7,539 bases of DNA from contig DNQP01000151.1 of assembly GCA_003500955.1 (NCBI GenBank), positions 2,966 to 10,504 on the forward strand. The letters are read 5' to 3'. Each line of letters starts with the position of its first letter. Position 1 is the stretch's first letter. The translations under genes were made by a program, and so were the position numbers. The notes under the pieces are model-generated. The model made no database searches. It worked only from the letters and a program-made list of their open reading frames with translations, and was not told the origin of the DNA. Origin of the DNA: Curvibacter sp. (GTDB taxonomy: Bacteria > Pseudomonadota > Gammaproteobacteria > Burkholderiales > Burkholderiaceae_C). Below, one piece after another: positions 1 through 6,420 of this stretch.

Positions 1-98
1 AGGGCGGCGGGGGACTGCAGATGATCCAGCAGGCGGCAGCCTTGTTGGTAGAGGCGGGTGAGGCGGGTCAGCACCTGGGTGGGGGTGTCGGGCGGCAT
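1..98 (-). CDS. bufD: BufD, DoxX-family membrane protein (N-terminal fragment, cut by window edge)
   Basis: The minus strand has an ATG at 98 that opens a frame running off the left edge, giving 32 complete codons. The peptide begins MPPDTPTQVLTRLTRLYQQG and continues with a CRLLDHLQSPAAL-type segment. This resembles the amphipathic start of DoxX proteins just before their first membrane helix. A GGAGA ribosome binding site (103-107) sits 4 bases upstream of the ATG. The gene follows bufC after 28 bases, and a DoxX gene is the common last member of DUF2282-DUF692-DUF2063 operons. DoxX proteins are small four-helix inner-membrane proteins; the role in bufferin systems is not settled. The membrane helices lie outside the window, so the family call rests on the short N-terminus and on context. 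Confidence 0.65.
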   Translation of the reverse strand, partial: MPPDTPTQVLTRLTRLYQQGCRLLDHLQSPAA

Positions 99-126
99 GG
101 GGTCTCCGATGAGGTCAGGGCTGGGG

Positions 127-906
127 CTAGTGCACGTCGATCACGCCCAGCACCAGCGCGCGGGTGACGGCGTCTTGCAGCCAGGTGCTGAAGTCAAAGT
201 CTGGCGCCTGCGCGAGTGCGGCGTCGAGCGCGTGGCCCAGGGTCTGGCCCTGGGTCAGGGCCTGCAGCAGGGCGGCTTCGCCGGGCTGGGCGGCGCGCAG
301 CTGGGGCTGCAGGCCGGCGCGCCAGAGCACGGCGGTTTCGGCATAGCCGGCACGCAGGCGCTGGCCAGCTTCGTCCAGATCCGTGCCCAGCCGGTGGGCC
401 TGGACGATGGAGACGGTGGGCCAGGCGCTGGGCAGCACGGCGCAGCCCGGGGCCAGGCGCAAGGCGAGGGTGGCCGGGTCCTCGCTCAGCAGGCGGGCGT
501 AGCTGGCCGGGTCGGCCTCCACGTCAGCGGCCATGCCGCAGCTATGCAGCGCCCATTCGAGGCGGGCCACGTCGGCCAGATAGGGATCGTCCTGCAGCTG
601 CGGGTCTTGCTGCAGATCGTCGGCCAGCTCGGCGCCCCAGCGGTTCATGTCGCCGTGCTGCGGGGGATGGCGGTGCCAGAAGGCGTGCGCGAGCTGGGCA
701 AAGCTGTCGTCGCCCAGCAGCTGCTGCAGCACGGGATAGGCAGCGGCCAGCGCGCGCTCGGCCAAGACCTGACCGTTGGCCCGGTAGACCTGCAGGCCGC
801 GCTGCCAGGCCGGCTGCAGCAGGGGGGCCAGGGCCTGGGTGGCAGACGGGCCGTCCCAGAGGGCGGCGAGCAGGGCCTCTTGCTGGGCGGCGAGCGCGGC
901 GCTCAT
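127..906 (-). CDS. bufC: BufC, DUF2063-family partner of the DUF692 oxidase
   Basis: A 259-residue protein of the DUF2063 family (often labelled putative DNA-binding domain, a name with little support). In bufferin and methanobactin-like pathways the corresponding protein pairs with the DUF692 enzyme and helps present the precursor peptide for cysteine modification in the cytoplasm. Visible family landmarks are an N-terminal helix rich in Q and L, the YRAN motif at residues 41-44, AYPVL at 56-60, a PPxxGD turn at 81-86 with G91, and the [11 protein letters not shown] helix at 109-119. The C-terminal half is less conserved. The ATG at 904-906 overlaps the bufB stop as ATGA, so the two are probably translationally coupled and made in similar amounts. 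Length is normal for the family and the frame is intact. Confidence 0.85.
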   Translation of the reverse strand: MSAALAAQQEALLAALWDGPSATQALAPLLQPAWQRGLQVYRANGQVLAERALAAAYPVLQQLLGDDSFAQLAHAFWHRHPPQHGDMNRWGAELADDLQQDPQLQDDPYLADVARLEWALHSCGMAADVEADPASYARLLSEDPATLALRLAPGCAVLPSAWPTVSIVQAHRLGTDLDEAGQRLRAGYAETAVLWRAGLQPQLRAAQPGEAALLQALTQGQTLGHALDAALAQAPDFDFSTWLQDAVTRALVLGVIDVH

Positions 907-1817
907 GCCAGGGCTTCCGTCGGAGTGAGCGCTCGGGCCTGGTTTTCGGCCTGCGCGACTTCAGTCAGCAGCACGTCGAGCGCGGGGATATCGGTGTCCC
1001 ACTCGATCAGGGTGGGGCGGGCGCCCCAGCGCTGCAGGGCGTGGGCGTGCAGTTGCCAGACCTCGGGGCAGACGCGGCTGCCATGGTCGTCGACGACGAT
1101 CTCGCCATGCGCGTCGTGCACATGCTGGTGGCCGGCCAGATGGATCTCGGCCACGAGGTTGGCGGGCACGCGGTCGATCCAGGCGCGGCAGGCGGCGAGG
1201 GGGGCGATGGCTGCGCCGCGCAATTGCGCATTGCGGGCGTTGACGTAGAGATTGTTCACGTCGACCAGCAGCTGGCAGCCGGTGCGCCGCGCGATGCCCA
1301 CAAGCCAGTCGGCTTCGTCCTGGCTGTCGTCGGCCGGGCTCTGCCAGTGCAGATAGGCCGAGAGGTTCTCGAGGGCCAGCGGGCGGCGCAGGCGTTCCTG
1401 GGCGCGCTCGATGTTGCGCACCATCACGTCCTGCGCCTCACGGGTGTGGGGCAGGGGCAGCAGATCGGCCGCGTGGTGGGGCGCACCGCGCCAGTGGGCG
1501 CGCGCAAAACAGGCGTGGTCGCTGACACGGATGGGGTCGATGCGGCGGACCAGGCGATCGAGCTGGTCCAGATGCCAGTCGTCCAGGCCCAGGGCCGAGC
1601 CCAGGGACAGGCCCACGCCATGCAGGCTGATGGGGTAGTCCTGCCGGCCGCGTTCCAGCACGGCCAGGGCCGCGCCGCCGTCGGCAAAGAAGTTCTCGGA
1701 ATGGACTTCGAGAAAGGCGAGGGCCGGCTGCCGTTCGAGCAGCTCGGCGTAATGGGGGTGTCGCCAACCCAGGCCCGTGCCAGACACCGTGGCTTGCAGG
1801 GGCGGGGTGGACGACAT
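903..1817 (-). CDS. bufB: BufB, DUF692-family multinuclear iron-dependent oxidase
   Basis: A 304-residue DUF692 (UPF0276) protein, related to MbnB of methanobactin synthesis. Family members are TIM-barrel enzymes with two or three iron ions that use oxygen to modify cysteines of a precursor peptide; in bufferin systems the product is a thiooxazole. The expected signature blocks are all present: [10 protein letters not shown] at 35-44, [11 protein letters not shown] at 64-74 (H66), VSDH at 98-101, LENLS at 149-153, VDVNN at 185-189, EIHLAGH at 224-230, DDH at 243-245 and IEWDTDIP at 271-278. H66, H101, E150, H226 and E272 are therefore candidate metal ligands, by family pattern rather than by structure. 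The gene starts 6 bases after the bufA stop and overlaps bufC by 4 bases, so it is the middle of one operon. The GAAGAG stretch inside the bufA end probably serves as ribosome binding site. No truncation is seen. Confidence 0.9.
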   Translation of the reverse strand: MSSTPPLQATVSGTGLGWRHPHYAELLERQPALAFLEVHSENFFADGGAALAVLERGRQDYPISLHGVGLSLGSALGLDDWHLDQLDRLVRRIDPIRVSDHACFARAHWRGAPHHAADLLPLPHTREAQDVMVRNIERAQERLRRPLALENLSAYLHWQSPADDSQDEADWLVGIARRTGCQLLVDVNNLYVNARNAQLRGAAIAPLAACRAWIDRVPANLVAEIHLAGHQHVHDAHGEIVVDDHGSRVCPEVWQLHAHALQRWGARPTLIEWDTDIPALDVLLTEVAQAENQARALTPTEALA

Positions 1818-1823
1818 GGGGGC

Positions 1824-2108
1824 TCAGCTCTTCTTCGAGGCTGCGGCGGCGGCCTTGGCTTCGTCGAGGGTCAGGCCCTTGAGCTGCTTGCAGGTGCCCT
1901 TGGCCACGTACTTCCACTCGCCCTTGTCGTCGCTGAGCTTGGACTGGCCGGCGCAGGAGTGGGTGCCGCTGAGGTTGGCGCAGTCGTTCTGGCCGGCCTT
2001 GGCGATGCCGAAGCACTTTTCCTTTTCCTGGGCGACGGCCGGGGCAGCGGCCAGGGTCAGGGTGAGCAGGGTGGCCGCAGCGGCGGCGATGGTGGCGCGT
2101 TGATTCAT
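1824..2108 (-). CDS. bufA: BufA1-type bufferin precursor (DUF2282), exported copper-binding RiPP
   Basis: A 94-residue DUF2282 protein. Residues 1-26 form a Sec signal peptide with an alanine/leucine-rich core and a likely AVA|Q cleavage after A26. The mature part has four cysteines, C32, C43, C52 and C73, in the family context KCFGIAKAGQNDCA, HSCAGQ and KGTCKQL, followed by an alanine/lysine-rich tail. In the characterised Caulobacter bufferin, the two central cysteines are converted to thiooxazoles and the exported peptide binds copper; C43 and C52 are the equivalents here. The start is fixed by an AGGAG site 8 bases upstream (2114-2118 on the opposite strand reads actcct) and by the signal peptide. 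It is first in the operon with bufB, bufC and bufD. A candidate ECF-sigma promoter lies about 70 bases upstream. Confidence 0.9.
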   Translation of the reverse strand: MNQRATIAAAAATLLTLTLAAAPAVAQEKEKCFGIAKAGQNDCANLSGTHSCAGQSKLSDDKGEWKYVAKGTCKQLKGLTLDEAKAAAAASKKS

Positions 2109-2176
2109 GGTGACTCCTGATGCATGGTTGAGATGACAACCTGCGGTCAGGTAAACTGAACCGCGGGTCAGAGGGG

Positions 2177-2205
2177 TAGTCGGGCCCGGGTACGCACTTC
2201 TTACA
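2177..2205 (-). promoter_or_regulatory. Candidate ECF-sigma promoter of the buf operon
   Basis: On the minus strand the gap before bufA contains TGTAAGAA (2205-2198), then CGACTA (2182-2177). Taking TGTAAG as the -35 and CGACTA as the -10 gives a 17-base spacer, within the usual range for extracytoplasmic-function sigma factors, which recognise a TGTAA-type or GGAAC-type -35 and a CGnnTA or CGTC-type -10. Bufferin operons are often under ECF sigma control, as with SigF in Caulobacter. A start near 2170 would give a leader of about 60 bases. No sigma-factor gene is in the window, and the match is by eye. Confidence 0.45.
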
Positions 2206-2232
2206 GGCCGTGCGAAATATTTTTGCGCGGTC

Positions 2233-2721
2233 TCAGAGCAGGTCGGCGATCCGGTCCCAGGCTTCGGGGGGGATGCGGCCGCTGTAGCGTTCGACCGTGC
2301 GGCCCTGCTTGTCGATCAGCAGGGACAGGGGCAGGCGGCCCGTGGGGCCGACGTTGTCGCTGTAGCCGGGCGCGCGGCTCCAGAGCTGCACGAACTGCTG
2401 ACGCGCCGGCACCACCTGGGCGATGAGCTTTTCATAAGCGTCGACGTCCTCCATGCGGCGATCGGTGCTGATCAGGACCAGCTCGAAGGGCTGGCTCTTC
2501 CAGCCCTCGTAGTTCAGGCGCAGCTCCTGCATCTTGTCGCGGCACACGGCGCAGTCGGTGCTCCAGTACATCACCAGCACGACCTTGCCGCGCAAGCCAG
2601 CCAGATCAAAGGCCTTGCCCTGGAAGGTGGTGCCGCGCACGCTGAGCGCGGGCTCGGCCGACCAGGCAGGGATCAGGGGCAGGGTGAGGGCCGCAAGCAG
2701 GAGGAGGCGTCGCAAACGCAT
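2233..2721 (-). CDS. Exported TlpA/redoxin-type thioredoxin-fold protein
   Basis: A 162-residue thioredoxin-fold protein predicted to act in the periplasm. Residues 1-22 are a signal peptide (MRLRR, a leucine-rich core, then AWSA|E). The redoxin domain fills the rest: the GKVVLVMYWSTDC strand and active-site loop at 45-57, the CxxC motif C57-A-V-C60, a VLISTDRR strand at 82-89, and a probable cis-proline at P131 in the RLPLSLLID segment. This arrangement matches TlpA/ResA-like thiol oxidoreductases, which usually keep substrate cysteines reduced; the substrate is unknown. The frame is open for 25 more codons upstream, but the ATG at 2721 was chosen because an AAAAGG ribosome binding site lies 7 bases before it and it places the signal peptide at the N-terminus. 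It lies just upstream of, and codirectional with, the buf operon. Confidence 0.8.
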   Translation of the reverse strand: MRLRRLLLLAALTLPLIPAWSAEPALSVRGTTFQGKAFDLAGLRGKVVLVMYWSTDCAVCRDKMQELRLNYEGWKSQPFELVLISTDRRMEDVDAYEKLIAQVVPARQQFVQLWSRAPGYSDNVGPTGRLPLSLLIDKQGRTVERYSGRIPPEAWDRIADLL

Positions 2722-2818
2722 GGTGAGCCTTTTCGTGGTGTGCGCGGAGGAGGTCCGCCGCTTTACTTTACCGCGAGTCGGGGTGGCGCTGCACAAGCAT
2801 GGCGCAAGCGGCCCTGTC

Positions 2819-3616
2819 TTACTTGGGTGTCGCGGCGGAGCCGGCGAGGATGCCGCCGTCGATGTTCAGTTCGGCGCCCGTCATGTAGGCGGCCTCGTCC
2901 GAGGCCAGCAAGACCGCGACGGCAGCGACCTCTTCCGGCCGACCGAAGCGGCGCAGCGGGGTGTCGCTGACGAACTCGGCCATCCGCGCCTCGCGCTCCG
3001 GGCCGTCGCCCAGCATGGGCTCCCACATCGGCGTCAGGATCGCCGCGGGATGGATGGAGTTGCAGCGCACGTTCAAGCCCTGTTCGGCGCAGTACAGCGC
3101 GACCGTCTTGGTGTGATTGCGCACCGCGGCTTTCGACGAGGCGTAGGCAGCTGCACCGGGTATGCCGACCAGCCCCGAGCGGGAGGAGATGTTGATGATG
3201 GCGCCGGCTTGCTTCGGCCGCATCGACCGGATGGCGTACTTGCAGCCCAGAAACACACCGTCCAGATTGGTGCGGTGCACCTCGCGCCAGCTCTCCAGGC
3301 TGGCGTGCTCCGGGTCGTGGGTGAAATTGCCTGCTTCGAAGCCGGTGATGCCCGCATTGTTCACGACGACATCGAGCGGTCCGCTCCTCTGTCCGATGCG
3401 TTCCAGGGCGGCGATCCAGTCCGATTCCTCCCGCACGTCCAGATGCAGGTAGGCGGCTGAGGCCCCCAGCCGGCCCGCCATTTCAGTGCCGGCGGCATCG
3501 TCGATGTCGGTCACGTACACAAATGCGCCCTCGTCGACAAAGGCGCGGGCGATGGCGGCGCCGATGCCGCGCGCCGCGCCCGTCACCAGCGCATGCTTCC
3601 CTTCCAGTCGTTTCAT
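2819..3616 (-). CDS. Short-chain dehydrogenase/reductase (classical SDR), substrate unknown
   Basis: A 265-residue cytoplasmic NAD(P)-dependent oxidoreductase of the classical SDR family, at the usual length. The cofactor-binding TGAARGIG motif is at residues 12-19. An aspartate at the end of the second strand (D37, in VTDID) suggests NAD(H) over NADP(H). LDV at 59-61 and NNAG at 86-89 are present. The catalytic tetrad is complete: N117, S145, Y158 and K162. The C-terminus has the common [10 protein letters not shown] end at 246-255. The [13 protein letters not shown] stretch and general look recall alcohol, cyclopentanol and glucose 1-dehydrogenase-like SDRs, but substrate cannot be read from sequence. 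The start has a GGAGG site 6 bases upstream. It follows queA by 54 bases on the same strand, so cotranscription is possible, though no functional link is evident. Confidence 0.88.
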   Translation of the reverse strand: MKRLEGKHALVTGAARGIGAAIARAFVDEGAFVYVTDIDDAAGTEMAGRLGASAAYLHLDVREESDWIAALERIGQRSGPLDVVVNNAGITGFEAGNFTHDPEHASLESWREVHRTNLDGVFLGCKYAIRSMRPKQAGAIINISSRSGLVGIPGAAAYASSKAAVRNHTKTVALYCAEQGLNVRCNSIHPAAILTPMWEPMLGDGPEREARMAEFVSDTPLRRFGRPEEVAAVAVLLASDEAAYMTGAELNIDGGILAGSAATPK

Positions 3617-3670
3617 CGTGGTCCTCCAGTCTGCAAGTCGCCCGAATCCACAGCCTTGTGGCGGATCGTG

Positions 3671-4720
3671 TCAGCCCGCCCGCTCCAGCAACATCGCATC
3701 CCCATAACTGAAGAAGCGATACCGCTGCTCAATCGCATGCCGGTACAGCCCCATGATGTGCTCGTAGCCTGCAAAGGCGCTGACCAGCATCATGAGCGTG
3801 GACTTCGGTAAGTGGAAATTGGTGATCAGCAGATCGGCCACCCGGAACTCGAAGCCCGGGGTGATGAAGATCTCGGTGTCGCCCGTGGCCAGTCCCGTCT
3901 TGGCCCAGGATTCGAGCGTGCGGATGGTGGTGGTGCCCACCGCGACGATGCGGCCGCCGCGGGCCTTCGTTTCTGCGATGGCCCGCTGCGTGGCGGCGGG
4001 TACGTCGTACCACTCGCTGTGCATGCGGTGCTCCGCCAGGTTCTCGGTCTTCACGGGCGAGAAGGTGCCGGCGCCCACGTGCAGGGTGACGTTGGCGCGC
4101 TGCACGCCGCGCGCTTCGAGGGCGGCCAGCACGCCCTCGTCGAAGTGCAGGGCGGCGGTGGGGGCGGCGGCGGCGCCGGGCTTGGCGGCGAAGACGGTCT
4201 GGTAGCGCGCCACGTCCTCGGCGCTGTCGCTGTGTTCAATATAGGGTGGCAGGGGCACATGGCCATGCTGCTCCATCATCCGATGCGGCTCGTCGCTGAG
4301 GCGCAGGCGGAACAGCTGCCCCTCCTCGTCGGGCCAGCGGCCCAGCAGTTCGGCGGTGTAGCCGCCCGTCATCTGCAGCACCGTGCCCACGGCGGGCTTC
4401 TTGCTGACCTTCATGTGGGCCACGACCTCGTGGCCGGGCAGCACGCGTTCCACCAGCAGCTCCAGCTTGCCGCCGCTGGGCTTCTCACCAAAGAGACGGG
4501 CTTTCACCACCTGGGTGTCGTTGAAGACCAGCAGATCGCCCGGCTGCAGCAGCGCGGGCAGCTCGCGGAAGATGCGGTCCACCGGGGTGGCGCTGCGGCC
4601 GTCGAGCAGGCGCGAGGCACTGCGTTCGGCGGCCGGGTGCTGGGCGATGAGCTGCGGGGGGAGCTCGAAATCGAAGTCGCTGAGGGTGTGGGCGCGCGCA
4701 GCGCCGAAGGCTTGAGGCAT
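3671..4720 (-). CDS. queA: QueA, S-adenosylmethionine:tRNA ribosyltransferase-isomerase
   Basis: A 349-residue cytoplasmic enzyme of queuosine synthesis. It transfers and isomerises the ribosyl group of S-adenosylmethionine onto the preQ1 base at position 34 of tRNAs with GUN anticodons, giving epoxyqueuosine. Family motifs run the full length: LSDFDFELP at 13-21, FNDT at 66-69, [10 protein letters not shown] at 152-161, PTAALHF at 187-193, HVGAGTF at 214-220, HSEWY at 234-238, [10 protein letters not shown] at 262-271, [10 protein letters not shown] at 300-309 and FSYGDAML at 337-344. Length is close to the E. coli protein (about 356). The frame is open far upstream across the photolyase-family gene, but the ATG at 4720 is the last Met before the conserved N-terminus. 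No Shine-Dalgarno sequence precedes it. A -10-like element lies about 45 bases upstream. Confidence 0.95.
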   Translation of the reverse strand: MPQAFGAARAHTLSDFDFELPPQLIAQHPAAERSASRLLDGRSATPVDRIFRELPALLQPGDLLVFNDTQVVKARLFGEKPSGGKLELLVERVLPGHEVVAHMKVSKKPAVGTVLQMTGGYTAELLGRWPDEEGQLFRLRLSDEPHRMMEQHGHVPLPPYIEHSDSAEDVARYQTVFAAKPGAAAAPTAALHFDEGVLAALEARGVQRANVTLHVGAGTFSPVKTENLAEHRMHSEWYDVPAATQRAIAETKARGGRIVAVGTTTIRTLESWAKTGLATGDTEIFITPGFEFRVADLLITNFHLPKSTLMMLVSAFAGYEHIMGLYRHAIEQRYRFFSYGDAMLLERAG

Positions 4721-4764
4721 GGGCTTGAGGGCCGGACGGACCCGTTCCAAGTTGGGAAGCCGCG

Positions 4765-4773
4765 ATTGTCCCA
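4765..4773 (-). promoter_or_regulatory. Candidate extended -10 element for queA
   Basis: The minus strand reads TGGGACAAT (4773-4765), which is an extended -10 (TGn followed by GACAAT). No TTGACA-like -35 is found at the proper distance; the hexamer there reads CGGCCT. The element lies in the 83-base gap between the photolyase-family stop and the queA start, and would give a leader of nearly 40 bases. Without a -35 the call is weak. Confidence 0.3.
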
Positions 4774-4803
4774 GATGCCCGGCGCGCAGGCCGGCGCAGG
4801 GCT

Positions 4804-6327
4804 TTACCAGTCCAGGCTCAGCTGCCGGTCCGGGGAGGCGGGTACCGCGCGTTTCGTCGTGCCCTCGGGCCGGCGCCGCGAGCCGTGTTTCTGCACGATG
4901 CCGGCCTTGGCGGCGCGTACGCTGGCTTGGCCGCGCCGCTCGTAGAGCCGCTGCTTGGCCGCGCGGGTCGCGGTCTCCAGATCCACCAGCGGCTGGGGCC
5001 ATTCCTGGCTGATGCGCACGCCGCAGCTGTCCTGCACCGAGGCCGGCATGCGCCAGGGTTCGAGCAGCCAGCTGTCGGGTACGCGGCGCAGCGCGGGCAG
5101 CCATTGGCGCACGAAGCGGCCCTGCGGATCGTGGTCCAGCGCCTGCTTGACCGGGTTGTAGACGCGCGTGGTGTTGATGCCCGTGGTGCCGGATTGCATC
5201 TGCAGCTGGCTCCAGTGGATGCCAGGTTCGTAATCGAGGAACTGCGTGGCCAGCCACTCGCCCACGGGGCGCCAGTGCAGCCACAGCGGGTAGGCCGCCA
5301 CCGAGACCAGCATGGCGCGCATGCGGAAGTTGAGCCAGCCGGTCTCGCGCAGCATGGCCACACAGGCATCGACCAGCGGCCAGCCGGTGCGGCCGGCGGT
5401 GAGGGCCTCGAAGTGCACGGCATTGAAATCGCCTTCGCGCAGGCCGTCGTAGCCGCGGTGCATGTTGTCGAACTCGATGGCCGGTTCGCTCTCCAGCTTC
5501 TGGATGAAGTGGCAGTGCCAGTAGAGCCGGCTGTGAAAAGCGTGCAGGCCGGCCTTGAGCCGCGCGTTCTCGCTGAAGGCGCTGCGCTCGCGCGTGGCCT
5601 GCACCACCTCGCGCAGGCTCAGGCAGCCCCAGGCCAGGTAGGCCGAGAGGCGCGAGCAGGCCGTGGGCGCGCTCAAGGGGGACGAGATGCCGCCGCGGTA
5701 ATGGCGTGCACGTTCGTCGAGGAAGGAGCGCAGCACGGCCAGGCCGCGCGCGCGGCCGCCACGCTGGCGCCGCGGTGGATCGTGCGGGTCCAGGCCCAGC
5801 GCGCTGTAGGGTGGCAAGGGCTCGCTGGCGCAGGGCAGGGGCGCAAAGTGCAGCGCCGGTGTGTCCAGCACGGGCGCGGCCATGAGCTCTTCCCAGGCGC
5901 CTTGCCAGTGGTCGCGGTTACGCAGCGCGCGCACCACGCCGAACTGCGGCAGCTCCTGCCAGGGCACGCCGCGGGCGTGGCACCAGCGCGCCACGGCCTG
6001 GTCCCGCGCATAGGTCCAGCCATTGCCCGTCTCTTCATGGCTGTGCAGGCTGGCAAAGGGCGCAGCCTGCCACAGGCGCGTGAGCACCTCGGTGGCCTCG
6101 CCCTGCAGCGCGAGCAGCTGGCCGCCGTGGTGCTGCAGCTCGCGCTGCAGGTCGGCCAGGCTTTCGCGCACGAACTCGTAGTGCTGACGCGCGGCGTCCG
6201 GCTGCTGCCAGAGCCCGGGCTCGACAATGTAGAGCGCCAGCACGGGCCCGCGCCGGCTGGCGGCGTGCAGGGCGGCATGGTCGTGCAGGCGCAGGTCGCG
6301 CTTGAACCAGACGAGGTGGTAGCTCAT
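4804..6327 (-). CDS. Cryptochrome/photolyase-family flavoprotein (probable deoxyribodipyrimidine photolyase)
   Basis: A 507-residue FAD protein of the cryptochrome/DNA photolyase family. The N-terminal Rossmann-like domain (about 1-170) starts with the hallmark [16 protein letters not shown]. The helical FAD-binding domain (about 195-435) shows [19 protein letters not shown] at 216-234, [16 protein letters not shown] at 264-279, [15 protein letters not shown] at 312-326, [11 protein letters not shown] at 330-340, [17 protein letters not shown] at 364-380 and [14 protein letters not shown] at 390-403. A basic tail follows (about 455-507) ending QLSLDW. Photolyases use blue light and reduced FAD to split UV-induced pyrimidine dimers. 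The FAD-contact block differs from the GGWQW block of class I enzymes such as E. coli PhrB, so whether this is a CPD photolyase, another repair subclass or a photoreceptor cannot be decided here. The ATG at 6327 fits the family N-terminus; the frame stays open upstream only as antisense of recG. No clear ribosome binding site is seen. Confidence 0.88.
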   Translation of the reverse strand: MSYHLVWFKRDLRLHDHAALHAASRRGPVLALYIVEPGLWQQPDAARQHYEFVRESLADLQRELQHHGGQLLALQGEATEVLTRLWQAAPFASLHSHEETGNGWTYARDQAVARWCHARGVPWQELPQFGVVRALRNRDHWQGAWEELMAAPVLDTPALHFAPLPCASEPLPPYSALGLDPHDPPRRQRGGRARGLAVLRSFLDERARHYRGGISSPLSAPTACSRLSAYLAWGCLSLREVVQATRERSAFSENARLKAGLHAFHSRLYWHCHFIQKLESEPAIEFDNMHRGYDGLREGDFNAVHFEALTAGRTGWPLVDACVAMLRETGWLNFRMRAMLVSVAAYPLWLHWRPVGEWLATQFLDYEPGIHWSQLQMQSGTTGINTTRVYNPVKQALDHDPQGRFVRQWLPALRRVPDSWLLEPWRMPASVQDSCGVRISQEWPQPLVDLETATRAAKQRLYERRGQASVRAAKAGIVQKHGSRRRPEGTTKRAVPASPDRQLSLDW

Positions 6328-6406
6328 GGCGTGCAAGGAAGACCGGCAGCTTAAGCGCGCCCCGTTTTCCCTGCCGGGCGGGCCGCGATAACCCGGCGCG
6401 CTGCCG

Positions 6407-6412
6407 CACAAT
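6407..6412 (+). promoter_or_regulatory. Candidate -10 element of recG, possibly giving a leaderless mRNA
   Basis: CACAAT lies 8 bases before the recG ATG (6421). Transcription starting about 7 bases after this hexamer would begin at or within a base or two of the start codon. No Shine-Dalgarno sequence is present between the hexamer and the ATG (AAGCCCCC), which is consistent with a leaderless transcript. A matching -35 is not evident. Confidence 0.25.
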
Positions 6413-6420
6413 AAGCCCCC

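Noticed and set aside
58..2120. Long plus-strand open frames opposite the buf genes (58-1248 and 216-2120)
   Set aside because: They are low-complexity G/A/R-rich translations, mirror images of high-GC codon use on the true strand, with no recognisable domains.
2181..2190. Palindrome CGGGCCCG in the buf promoter spacer as an operator
   Set aside because: A short all-GC palindrome is expected often at this base composition; nothing else supports an operator.
2214..2229. A/T-rich patch between the redoxin stop and the buf promoter as a terminator or UP element
   Set aside because: It lacks a stable stem and is too short to judge; noted only because it is the main A/T-rich patch in that gap.
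2722..2796. Longer start for the redoxin gene
   Set aside because: It would put 25 polar residues before a good signal peptide and ignore the ribosome binding site at the later ATG.
3648..3661. Hairpin CCACA-GCCT-TGTGG downstream of queA as a terminator
   Set aside because: The stem is only 5 base pairs and no run of T follows on the minus strand.
4779..4794. GC-rich hairpin CCGGC-6-GCCGG after the photolyase-family gene as a terminator
   Set aside because: There is no T tract, and such short stems are common in GC-rich DNA.
4721..5284. Upstream extension of the queA frame to 537 codons
   Set aside because: It overlaps the conserved C-terminal half of the photolyase-family gene in another frame and has no resemblance to any domain; QueA is full length from 4720.
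3812..6354. Long plus-strand open frames opposite queA and the photolyase-family gene (3812-4945 and 4885-6354)
   Set aside because: Both lie antisense to well-supported conserved genes and show only compositional bias.
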